Source: Streptomyces cyanogenus
Lineage (GTDB): Bacteria > Actinomycetota > Actinomycetes > Streptomycetales > Streptomycetaceae
DNA length: 64,000 bases
NCBI RefSeq assembly: GCF_017526105.1
Contig: NZ_CP071839.1
Span: 1,426,001-1,490,000 of the forward strand
Reading direction: 5' to 3'
Made by a program: the position numbers and the translations under genes. The notes under the pieces are model-generated. The model was not told the origin of the DNA, made no database searches, and saw only the letters and a program-made list of their open reading frames with translations. Shown piece by piece: positions 57,474 through 64,000 of the stretch (positions are counted from its first letter, which is position 1; each line of letters begins with the position of its first letter).

Positions 57474-57682
57474 TGTTCGGCTCCTCGGAAGGCCTGCTCG
57501 ATGCGCTCCCGGAAGTGGTTCTCCTCGCGAGCCTGCCGTAGCCGCGCGGCCACCGCTTCGACGACTGGCCGGCGAGCCTCGGCGGCCCGCCGCGCCTCAC
57601 AGGCCCGAGCCAGCGCGGCTTCGGAGTCACAGGGATCGTGGCGGTCAGAGCTGTGTATGAGGCGTCGGATCCAGGCTGGCAT
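57470..57682 (-). CDS. Small charged phage protein (DUF7620-like)
   Basis: 70 residues from ATG 57682 (GAGGAG 8 bases upstream). Mostly helical and charged: PAWIRRLIHSSDRHDPCDSE, ALARACEARRAAEARRPVVE, REENHFRERIEQAF. Resembles the DUF7620 proteins of actinophages from memory. Overlaps its upstream neighbour by 38 bases and its downstream one by 4. Confidence 0.55.
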   Translation of the reverse strand: MPAWIRRLIHSSDRHDPCDSEAALARACEARRAAEARRPVVEAVAARLRQAREENHFRERIEQAFRGAEQ

Positions 57683-57971
57683 CGCCACCGCTCCTCACCT
57701 CCTCCTTGTCCGCGCGCCCCGGGTGGGGTAGTGCGGTGAGGATACGGCCGCCGAGTCGCGCCATCTCTAGCAGTTCCCCCGTCTGTTCGTGCTCCAGCTG
57801 GCGGGCCGCCTCGCTCTGGAGGAACGCCTCGCGCCAGCGGTCACGGTCGGCGAGGGCATCCTCGTGGGTCTTCCGGGGGACGAGGCGGCCGGTGAGGATG
57901 AACAGGATGACGAGGGTGAGGAGCGCGCCGAGCCCGACGCCTCCCGGGTTGATACCGAAGACCGTGCTCAC
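57645..57971 (-). CDS. Single-span phage membrane protein
   Basis: 108 residues from GTG 57971 (GGGGAGG 5 bases upstream). An N-terminal membrane helix (GVGLGALLTLVILFILTGRL) leads to a charged coiled-coil-like part (THEDALADRDRWREAFLQSE, AARQLEHEQTGELLEMARLG). Such anchored coiled-coil proteins stand near holins in actinophages and might be spanin-like or holin partners; unproven. Confidence 0.6.
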   Translation of the reverse strand: MSTVFGINPGGVGLGALLTLVILFILTGRLVPRKTHEDALADRDRWREAFLQSEAARQLEHEQTGELLEMARLGGRILTALPHPGRADKEEVRSGGDASLDPTPHTQL

Positions 57972-58005
57972 CGCGCCCTCCCCTGCTGATAAGACGTGCA
58001 CTGGC

Positions 58006-58371
58006 TCAGACGCTTCGCGGTGCCGTCCTCGCGGGCACCGGTGTGGGCGCGATGACCTGGGTGCGGGACCACAGGCCGATGACGACGGTCACCAGGGACA
58101 GCCACAGGGCCTGGTGGTCGGCGTCGAGCTTGAGTCCGAAGCCGACCGCTGCGGCGATGACGGCCTGCGCCAGATTGAACACGGCGGCACCGACCGAGTC
58201 GTGGGCACTGATGGCGATGAGCAGGGCCACGGCGCAGGCGGCGACGGTGTTGACGGTGGCCTGCTGGGTCTCGGAGGCGTGGAAGACGTAGGCGGAGACC
58301 AGCTTCACGATGACGCTGATGAAGGCCAGGACCGCCGCCGGTTCGCGGCCGAAGATTCTGTACGTGGGCAT
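58006..58371 (-). CDS. Holin candidate
   Basis: 121 residues with three hydrophobic segments: AAVLAFISVIVKLVSAYVF, TVNTVAACAVALLIAISA, and AVFNLAQAVIAAAVGFGLKL / LWLSLVTVVIGLW. It directly follows the endolysin gene in the late operon, the usual place for a holin. Resembles a family of small actinophage membrane proteins (remembered as DUF7439). Confidence 0.65.
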   Translation of the reverse strand: MPTYRIFGREPAAVLAFISVIVKLVSAYVFHASETQQATVNTVAACAVALLIAISAHDSVGAAVFNLAQAVIAAAVGFGLKLDADHQALWLSLVTVVIGLWSRTQVIAPTPVPARTAPRSV

Positions 58372-58397
58372 GAGAGGTACCGTTCTGCGAGTAGGGG

Positions 58398-59279
58398 TCA
58401 GGCTGTGACGGCGAAGCCGTGCTTGTCACCGAGCCTGGTCAGGCTGGTCTTGCCTGGGGTGCCGTCGGCGTCCGAGCCGGTGTAGCCGAGCTTCCGCTGC
58501 CAGGCGGCGTAGGCCGTCAGGGTCTTGGTGCCGTAGGAGCCGTCGACCCACTGGGAGGCGAGCAGCTTCTCCGCAGCCAGGGCCTTCTCGACGAGCAGCA
58601 CCTCGCTCTTGTATGAGGTGTGGCCCTGCGCAGCAGCGGGGTCGTGCTTGGCCGCGTACACGACGTGGGCGAGGGACACCTTGGGCTTCGTCGTGGGCGG
58701 CTTCTGCGGGGCCGGCACGGTCGCGAAGAGGTTCGGCATGGGGCCCGGGTCGACATGCGAATTTCCGGGGACCTGGTTGTGTCCGTAGTGGCCGCCGAGC
58801 TTGAGCCACGCGTCGAGGCTGACGGTGTCACGAGTGAAGCCGGTGGGCGCGCCGCCGGGCCAGGTGTCGGGGATGCCGAGGCTGCGGAGCCAGGCCACGA
58901 TCTTGTCGAGGTTCTTGCATGGGGTGTCCCGCACGGTGGCGTACTTCTTGCCGTTGACGGTCTCGCCCTCGGTGAAGACGATCTCGATCTGGATGCAGTA
59001 CTTGCCAGTGCGGTTCGTCTTCACGTCGCCAGCGTTCTGCAGGCTTAGGCTGCGGGAGTCCGCGGGGAAGAACTGCGCGATCTCTCCCGTGAACGGGTCC
59101 CACAGCAGATGCGGGGCCACCGAGGCGCCGCCGCCCGTGAACCAGCCCAGCTCGCGCGCGAAGGTCCAGTCCTTGGCGTTGGACGTGATGTGCCAGACGG
59201 CGCGAGCAGGCCCGCCGTTCATCGCGCCGGTGTTGCCGAGGGAGTGCCGAGTCGCGCCCGGCATCCACAGGTCGACCAT
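58398..59279 (-). CDS. Phage endolysin: N-acetylmuramoyl-L-alanine amidase
   Basis: 293 residues. N-terminal Amidase_2 domain with H30 (AVWHITSN), PHLLWDPFTGEIAQFFP, IQIEIVFTEG and GHYGHNQVPGNSHVDPGP (H167, D177). A C-terminal peptidoglycan-binding-like domain follows a proline/lysine linker (SYKSEVLLVEKALAAEKLLA, VDGSYGTKTLTAYAAWQRKL). ACGGAG precedes ATG 59279. It should cut the host wall at lysis together with the adjacent holin candidate. Confidence 0.88.
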   Translation of the reverse strand: MVDLWMPGATRHSLGNTGAMNGGPARAVWHITSNAKDWTFARELGWFTGGGASVAPHLLWDPFTGEIAQFFPADSRSLSLQNAGDVKTNRTGKYCIQIEIVFTEGETVNGKKYATVRDTPCKNLDKIVAWLRSLGIPDTWPGGAPTGFTRDTVSLDAWLKLGGHYGHNQVPGNSHVDPGPMPNLFATVPAPQKPPTTKPKVSLAHVVYAAKHDPAAAQGHTSYKSEVLLVEKALAAEKLLASQWVDGSYGTKTLTAYAAWQRKLGYTGSDADGTPGKTSLTRLGDKHGFAVTA

Positions 59280-59281
59280 GG

Positions 59282-60076
59282 TCAGACTCCGTTCGCTGCG
59301 AGGAGGGACCGCACCTGCTCGGCGAGGTCTGCGGCCGTGACCGCGGGTTTGGGTGCGGGGGCGACGGTCCAGACGGGGACGGTGACGTCTCCGTCCTGGG
59401 AGAGCAGCCACTGCAGGTCTGTCTGGGCGAGCCACGCGCTGCCACGGACCCCCCAGCCTTCGCCCCATGAGTTGTCGAGACGGAAGGCGTGGGTGGAGGC
59501 GTCGTAGGCGCTGATGATGTACTCGTGACCGCCGGCCACGGCCGTGCCGCGGTCGACGTGGACGTAGCCGCTGCCGGTGTCGACGTCGAACATGCTGTCC
59601 AGCCAGATCGTGCCGACCATGACGGGCGCCGACTGCAGGGCACTCTTCACCGCGTCGACGCTGAAGGCGTGCCGGTACTTGGTGGCCAGCCCCAGCTGCA
59701 CGAGGGCCTTCGCGGCGCCGAGCCCGCTGGAACCGGTGTCGTCGGGCGGGTAGGCGCCCTGGATGCTGTCGAGCTGTGTGGCGAGGCTGTACACCTGCAC
59801 GGCCAGAGTCTCGTCGACGGGCAGCACGTTCCCGGAGACCGTCACCGAGGTAAGGCCCGGCCTGACCGCGGAGTCCGTGCCGAGCAGGCCCGTCGCCGCG
59901 TTGCCCGTGCAGCTGCCCAACTGCCCCTGGTCGAAGATGGGCGCCCGGCGGACCCAGTCGACGCTCCGGAACGCGGACTTCGGCAGGACACCGTGCGCGT
60001 ACCGCAGAGAGCGGGGATCGTGCTGGACGTGCCGGCCTAGCCGCGGGTCTGACGGGTGGAAGACGTGCGTGCGCAT
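59282..60076 (-). CDS. Papain-like (C1) cysteine peptidase in the phage late operon
   Basis: 264 residues. All four catalytic residues of the papain fold are visible: Q50 and C56 in FDQGQLGSCTGNAATG, H184 in AGGHEYIISAY and N202 in LDNSWGEGWGVRG. There is no signal peptide or propeptide. GAGGAG precedes the ATG. It lies between tail genes and the endolysin, 2 bases upstream of the latter, so it may cut stem peptides during entry or lysis or act on a phage structural protein. Confidence 0.85.
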   Translation of the reverse strand: MRTHVFHPSDPRLGRHVQHDPRSLRYAHGVLPKSAFRSVDWVRRAPIFDQGQLGSCTGNAATGLLGTDSAVRPGLTSVTVSGNVLPVDETLAVQVYSLATQLDSIQGAYPPDDTGSSGLGAAKALVQLGLATKYRHAFSVDAVKSALQSAPVMVGTIWLDSMFDVDTGSGYVHVDRGTAVAGGHEYIISAYDASTHAFRLDNSWGEGWGVRGSAWLAQTDLQWLLSQDGDVTVPVWTVAPAPKPAVTAADLAEQVRSLLAANGV

Positions 60077-60093
60077 GGAGCTCCTCGGGCATG

Positions 60094-60113
60094 AAAAATG
60101 CCCCCGGAGGGGC
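60094..60113 (-). terminator. Rho-independent terminator within the late operon
   Basis: Read leftward, GCCCC-TCC-GGGGGC forms a hairpin followed by ATTTTT, the only hairpin with a U-tract noticed in this window. It separates the tail genes from the lysis genes and may cause partial termination. Confidence 0.65.
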
Positions 60114-60136
60114 TGCTGCCGGGCTGTAGTAGTCGG

Positions 60137-60376
60137 TCAGGACGGGGTCATGGCCCGGGTGGTGTAGGAGGTGTAGCCCTTGGTGCCGGTGACGCCGGCG
60201 AAGCGGGTGCGGAGGAGGTCGACGAGGGCCTGGAGGCAGGCGTCGCCTTCGTCCTCGTCGGAGGGGCCTTCGACGCTGATGTGCACCTGGAAGCTGGTGA
60301 CGCTGTTGGCGTTGTAGCGGCCGTTGACGACCCAGGTGACGTCGCTGGTCGATGTCTGGGGCGGATCGAGGGGCAT
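60137..60376 (-). CDS. Small phage protein among tail genes
   Basis: 79 residues: MPLDPPQTSTSDVTWVVNGR, SFQVHISVEGPSDEDEGDAC, LQALVDLLRTRFAGV. AAGGAG five bases before the ATG. Beta-then-helix layout, probably structural. It follows the glycine-rich fibre gene by 9 bases. Confidence 0.65.
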   Translation of the reverse strand: MPLDPPQTSTSDVTWVVNGRYNANSVTSFQVHISVEGPSDEDEGDACLQALVDLLRTRFAGVTGTKGYTSYTTRAMTPS

Positions 60377-60385
60377 CGGGGCTCC

Positions 60386-61144
60386 TTATGCGGTGAAGGT
60401 GGTGACGATGACGATGCCGCTAGCGCCAGTGGATCCGGCTACCGCGGCCTGCGAGGCACCGTTGGCGGGACCGGAGGCGCCGCCGCCGTAGGGGTAACCG
60501 TTGAACCCGGTGGTCGTCGACGCGGCGACGCCGGATGCACGGCGGGCGCCGCCGAGGAAGGCGTAGCCGCCGTTGTTGTACTTGACGGGGACGCCGCCGA
60601 TGACCTGGCCGTTGCCGCCGTCGCCGCCGGCAACGCGGAAGTCACCACCGGTGCCGCCGGTGCCGCCGTTGGGGGCGCCGATGGAGGTGGCGGCCGAGGC
60701 GGTTCCGCCTGCTGATCCGCCGCCTCCGTTGCAGGTGATGAGCGCGCCGAAGGTGGATTGCCCGCCGTCGCCGCCAGCATTTGCCCCGGCTGAGCCGGGC
60801 GTGCCTCCGGCGCCTACGATGACGGAGACGCCGGCACCGGTCGCGGCCGGGGTGAACCAGCCTTCGGCGTACTCGCCGCCGGCGCCGCCCGGGGCGCAGG
60901 CGGCCTGTCCTGCGCCGGTCGCCGCCACTCCCCCGGATCCGCCGCCTGCGGCCTGCACCTGGACGAAGATGCGGATGGCGTTTGCGGGGCGTGTCCATGT
61001 GCCGCTGGAGGTGAAGATCTGCCGGTCGATGTTGCCGAAGATGATGTTGTCGGCTGTGGTGGCGAGCGTCTGCATGTGTTCCCAGATCCGGGTGTGGTCC
61101 GTGCTCTGGGGATAGGTGATGCCCTTGGAGGTGTTGGCGGTCAT
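60386..61144 (-). CDS. Glycine-rich phage tail fibre protein
   Basis: 252 residues from ATG 61144 (GGAGG upstream). N-terminal part TYPQSTDHTRIWEHMQTLAT, then a long glycine-rich adhesin-like region (GGGSGGVAATGAGQAACAPG, VSVIVGAGGTPGSAGANAGG) ending ASGIVIVTTFTA. This glycine-rich tip pattern is typical of phage receptor-binding tail proteins. ATG overlaps the upstream stop. Confidence 0.82.
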   Translation of the reverse strand: MTANTSKGITYPQSTDHTRIWEHMQTLATTADNIIFGNIDRQIFTSSGTWTRPANAIRIFVQVQAAGGGSGGVAATGAGQAACAPGGAGGEYAEGWFTPAATGAGVSVIVGAGGTPGSAGANAGGDGGQSTFGALITCNGGGGSAGGTASAATSIGAPNGGTGGTGGDFRVAGGDGGNGQVIGGVPVKYNNGGYAFLGGARRASGVAASTTTGFNGYPYGGGASGPANGASQAAVAGSTGASGIVIVTTFTA

Positions 61145-61959
61145 GACGAGGTGCGCCTCCAGGAGATCGTTACGGTGAAGGCGGCGGACCAGGAGCTGCG
61201 TCCGGCGAGGTGGATGTACGGGTCGTCGCTGCTGATGCTGATGCCGATGCCGCCGCGGGTGCCGTCGATCAGTGCCTGGCCCCACGAGGTGGGCAGCGTG
61301 AACGTGGTGGAGTCGCCGATCTTCAGGCTGGGCCCGCTGGTCGACTCGTTCAGGGTCGGCGCCCCGCCGGGCCGGGTCGTCTGGGAGACAAGCCGGAGCG
61401 TTGCCGAGCGAGCGGAATAGTCACCAGCGGACAGCCGCTTGATCTTCACGGTCGCCTTGGTGCAGGTGGCGCCCGACAAGGTGTGCGGCTTGGAGCCGTA
61501 GAAGGCGACGCCCGTGTTGCGGCCGTAAGAGGAGCCGCCGTAGCGGCCCTGGTACAGGTCGAAGCTGTTGACGGGGTCGCCGTCGGAGCGCCAAGAGCCG
61601 TCCCGGTAGCAGGCGGTGGCCACGGGGACGCACGTCAGCGTGCCGGTCGTCGTCGTGGGTTTGGGCGGCGGCGGCTTGTCCCCGGTGTCGACAGGGGGGG
61701 TGTTGTCCACGGGGGTTGGCGTCGTCGGCGTGGTCGTCGGGGCGGGCGGGACGACATTGATGACGTAGTACGTGCTGCCTAGGCGGGCGAGCAGCAGGAC
61801 GTTGCCGACTGCGACGGTCAGAGTGGTGGCCACCCGGGCTGTCACCTGGATGCCGCCCACCATGACCAAGCAGGCGTTGCCGGACACGGTGGATACGGCC
61901 GTGCCGCGGAGGGTGCCCGTACCAGCGAGAGAGACACGGGTGCCGGCGAGGCTGGCCAT
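61141..61959 (-). CDS. Phage minor tail protein
   Basis: 272 residues from ATG 61959 (AGGAGG 4 bases upstream). Beta-rich N-terminus (MASLAGTRVSLAGTGTLRGT), a threonine/proline linker (about 80-120) and a C-terminal jelly-roll-like domain (SGGPSLKIGD-type: SFDLYQGRYGGSSYGRNTGV, YIHLAGRSSWSAAFTVTISW). Probably part of the tail tip, perhaps carbohydrate-binding. Confidence 0.75.
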   Translation of the reverse strand: MASLAGTRVSLAGTGTLRGTAVSTVSGNACLVMVGGIQVTARVATTLTVAVGNVLLLARLGSTYYVINVVPPAPTTTPTTPTPVDNTPPVDTGDKPPPPKPTTTTGTLTCVPVATACYRDGSWRSDGDPVNSFDLYQGRYGGSSYGRNTGVAFYGSKPHTLSGATCTKATVKIKRLSAGDYSARSATLRLVSQTTRPGGAPTLNESTSGPSLKIGDSTTFTLPTSWGQALIDGTRGGIGISISSDDPYIHLAGRSSWSAAFTVTISWRRTSS

Positions 61960-61967
61960 CGCACCTC

Positions 61968-63053
61968 CTATAGAACGCGGATGGTGAGGGTCTGCTCGCC
62001 TGGGGAGTACGGCAGAGTCATCGACTCGATGACACAGAGCGCTTGGGTGAGGCCGGCGCCGGTGACGGAGAGGATGTCGCCGGGGACGAGGCCGGGGTGG
62101 GGCACCATGGTCACGCCGAGTTTCCGGAAGGCCTGCCGACGTAGCAGCTTGAGCTGTGCGGAGGCGGCTGTGCGGCATTGGGAGACTGTCGTGAGCAGAC
62201 TGGACTGGTAGGTGTAGGGGACGGGGAGCGGGCTGAAAGGGCCGCCGTATCGGTACGGGGAGTCGCCCGCGCCGTCGTAGGCGACGCCCTGCAGTTGGTT
62301 GCCGGTGGAGTCCTCGCCTTGGGCGACGACGACGTTGAAGGCGCCTTCTCTGCTGGTGGCTCCCTGCCAGCGGACGACGGTGCCGGTGGCCCGGTCATCG
62401 GTGATCTCCAGGAGCGGGGCGCCGAAGTCGCTGACGGGCTCGACGAGCAGGTAGCCGTCCGCGGTCACACTGGCTTCGGCGCCCCAGGCGTTGAGGACTT
62501 CGGTGACGGCGGCGAGCCGGTCGTTGTCCCACTGCATGCCGAGCGGCACCGAACGGTCGGTGAGGCCACCGTCGAACGACACGGTGAGGGCTGGCTCGAC
62601 GAGGCCGCGGATGACGGTGCCGAGCGTGTCGCTGGTGCTGGGCTGGTACGGGCTGATGAGTTTGGCCTCGTCAATGAGGGTGAGCAGGCCCTGGCAGGTG
62701 ACAGAGACGGTTTCGCCGTCGGTACCGGACTCGGTGACGAGGAACCAGCCCCGGTTGATCCATTCGAACTGGCCGCCGACGTCGACGCCGTAGTCGATGC
62801 GGAGCTGCTGCCCGTAGGCGGCGAGGGGGTGCTCGGGGTCGGTGCCGGGGTCCCAGTCGAAGCCGCCTTCCCGGCGCGGGATCGTGAGGCTGATCTGTTC
62901 GGGGACGGCGAGGGAGCGGTCGCGGCTCTCGGAGCCGTCGGCTATGGGGATGTTGTCGGCGATGAGCTGGCCGTCGAGCCAGGATTCGGCGCGCATGGCC
63001 ATGGTGTAGCTGCCCTGCACGACAGCGAGCGCAGTTGTCGACATATCGAGCAT
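61968..63053 (-). CDS. Phage tail tip/baseplate protein (DUF5047-like)
   Basis: 361 residues: YTMAMRAESWLDGQLIADNI, VPEQISLTIPRREGGFDWDP, RGWFLVTESGTDGETVSVTC, QLKLLRRQAFRKLGVTMVPH, LVPGDILSVTGAGL. This resembles the DUF5047/baseplate-hub proteins of siphoviruses of actinobacteria. ATG 63053 lies 2 bases after the preceding gene's stop; ribosome site weak. Confidence 0.78.
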   Translation of the reverse strand: MLDMSTTALAVVQGSYTMAMRAESWLDGQLIADNIPIADGSESRDRSLAVPEQISLTIPRREGGFDWDPGTDPEHPLAAYGQQLRIDYGVDVGGQFEWINRGWFLVTESGTDGETVSVTCQGLLTLIDEAKLISPYQPSTSDTLGTVIRGLVEPALTVSFDGGLTDRSVPLGMQWDNDRLAAVTEVLNAWGAEASVTADGYLLVEPVSDFGAPLLEITDDRATGTVVRWQGATSREGAFNVVVAQGEDSTGNQLQGVAYDGAGDSPYRYGGPFSPLPVPYTYQSSLLTTVSQCRTAASAQLKLLRRQAFRKLGVTMVPHPGLVPGDILSVTGAGLTQALCVIESMTLPYSPGEQTLTIRVL

Positions 63054-63054
63054 G

Positions 63055-63999
63055 TCAAGGTCCGAAGTCGTGCTGGGCGAGGCTCAGGAGTGTGCCGGGG
63101 AAGGCGTTGGCGATGTCCTGGAGCGTGGAGAAGTTGTTCGCGATGTCCTGCAGTGTGAATCCGGCCGCCTCCATCACGTCCGGCCAGTCGTCGCTCTTGA
63201 CGAGGTTCAGCTGGAACCAGCGGTAGGTGTCGTACCAGTTGGGGTCTTCGCTGTCGTCGATGAGCGCGTAGGTGCCGTCGAGTCGCGGCAGCGATGTCTG
63301 CCGGCGCAGCAGAATGGTGCCCTCGGTGGCGTGATCGAGGATCTCGTTGAGGGCGTCGCCGGCCTCGTCGGTCTCCGTGCGGACGGTGATGGTCGCGGAG
63401 GGGGCCGACCGGGGCCGGCCCACGACCACGATGCGTCCGTTGATGTTGAAGCTGCTGCTGTCGCGGTCGCGTTTCCATCCGAGCGGCGACTCCACTTTGA
63501 CGGCGGCGCCGACGCCTCGGATGGCGTCGGAGATGACGTCGCTGGTCACGGTGGATGTGAGTGACGACGAGTAGATGGTCCATTGGGCGCCGTTGACGTC
63601 GGTGAGGACGGCGGCATAGGTCAGGCTGACCCCGAATGGCTGCTCGGCGTCGACGCGCAGCAGCGACGCCTGCCCGGTGACGTCGACGTTGCTGGCTGCT
63701 CGCACAGCTGTGAGGTCGGTGCCGACCTGCCGATACAGAGTGGCGGTGACGATGTCGTCTCCGGTGAGCCCGGTCGCAGACACGAGGTTCCGCGGCGGGA
63801 AGACGGACTGTGCGCTGGCGGTGATGTCCGTCGACGCCTCCCGGACGCGCAGCACCCCGGCGATGCCGGTGGATGCGCTGGCCAAGGTGGCGGTGAGGGT
63901 GGGGCCGAGCGTGGCGGTGCCGGACGAGACGGAGGCTGTCGCCAGGGCCACGGTGCCTCCGTTTCCGGTGGCGACTGCGGTGTCTGCTCGCTCAGTCAC
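63055..63999 (-). CDS. Phage minor tail protein, start at the window edge
   Basis: 314 residues visible, from a GTG at 63999, one base from the window end, so the true start may lie beyond. Beta-rich sequence with LRVREASTDITASAQSVFPP, SLTYAAVLTDVNGAQWTIYS, LLRRQTSLPRLDGTYALIDD and DTYRWFQLNLVKSDDWPDV, like siphovirus distal tail proteins. A direct repeat NFSTLQDIANAF / TLQDIANN is near the C-terminus. First visible gene of the leftward late operon. Confidence 0.72.
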   Translation of the reverse strand: MTERADTAVATGNGGTVALATASVSSGTATLGPTLTATLASASTGIAGVLRVREASTDITASAQSVFPPRNLVSATGLTGDDIVTATLYRQVGTDLTAVRAASNVDVTGQASLLRVDAEQPFGVSLTYAAVLTDVNGAQWTIYSSSLTSTVTSDVISDAIRGVGAAVKVESPLGWKRDRDSSSFNINGRIVVVGRPRSAPSATITVRTETDEAGDALNEILDHATEGTILLRRQTSLPRLDGTYALIDDSEDPNWYDTYRWFQLNLVKSDDWPDVMEAAGFTLQDIANNFSTLQDIANAFPGTLLSLAQHDFGP

Positions 64000-64000
64000 G

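Overview
The window is high-GC actinobacterial DNA, almost certainly a Streptomyces chromosome carrying part of a prophage. Supporting signs are the strong third-position G/C bias, many GTG and TTG starts, AGGAGG-type ribosome sites, ATGA/GTGA translational coupling and apparently leaderless genes. The run xylA, xylB, ROK regulator, amidase, GAF regulator, aldehyde dehydrogenase and later ATP-dependent ligase, Nudix, gabD-like, rppA, CYP158, cupin matches, from memory, the conserved order around SCO1169-SCO1208 of S. coelicolor. No database search was possible, so all names rest on motifs and family knowledge.

Layout. 1-5.1 kb: end of an unknown gene, a small membrane protein, and a coupled SNF2 helicase / SWIM zinc-finger pair. 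5.3-10.7 kb: secreted phytase-like esterase, then divergent xylose isomerase and xylulokinase with a ROK regulator. 10.9-15.4 kb: relic of an amino-acid permease and acetamidase, a Tat-exported amidase, a GAF regulator and an aldehyde dehydrogenase. 15.6-21.9 kb: alpha-glucosidase, two ABC permeases, a binding lipoprotein and a divergent LacI repressor, a complete alpha-glucoside uptake unit. 22-33.7 kb: a redox/hypoxia island with phosphoketolase, flavohemoglobin, a DevS/OsdK-like sensor kinase, a DevR/OsdR-like regulator, an HPF-like protein, PPOX-fold protein and DedA protein. It is scattered with GGGCC-N4-GGCCC palindromes and decayed genes (K+ channel, universal stress protein, second PPOX protein). 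33.8-38.6 kb: TROVE/Ro60 protein next to a 370-base non-coding stretch, DUF779 protein, phosphodiester glycosidase, small membrane protein and a GDPD-like phosphodiesterase. 38.7-43.6 kb: coupled acyl-CoA dehydrogenases and quinone oxidoreductase, an XRE-cupin regulator and a divergent thioredoxin-reductase-like flavoprotein. 43.7-50.5 kb: ligase, Nudix, succinate-semialdehyde dehydrogenase, DUF6213, and the rppA-CYP158-cupin pigment operon (tetrahydroxynaphthalene to flaviolin and its polymers).

50.6-64.0 kb (running off the end): a prophage that seems to have entered the 3' part of an acyl-CoA dehydrogenase gene, leaving only its last ~40 codons. The near end has small regulators and hypothetical genes, HNH nucleases and a small serine recombinase. 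From about 57 kb a leftward late operon carries tail proteins, a papain-like protease, an amidase endolysin and small membrane proteins (holin candidates). No large integrase, capsid or terminase gene is inside the window.

The most interesting points are the candidate OsdR regulon boxes, the triple 53-bp tandem repeat between regulator and kinase, the Ro60 locus with its possible Y RNA region, the twin 14-bp palindromic operators of the prophage, and the papain-like protease in the lysis region.
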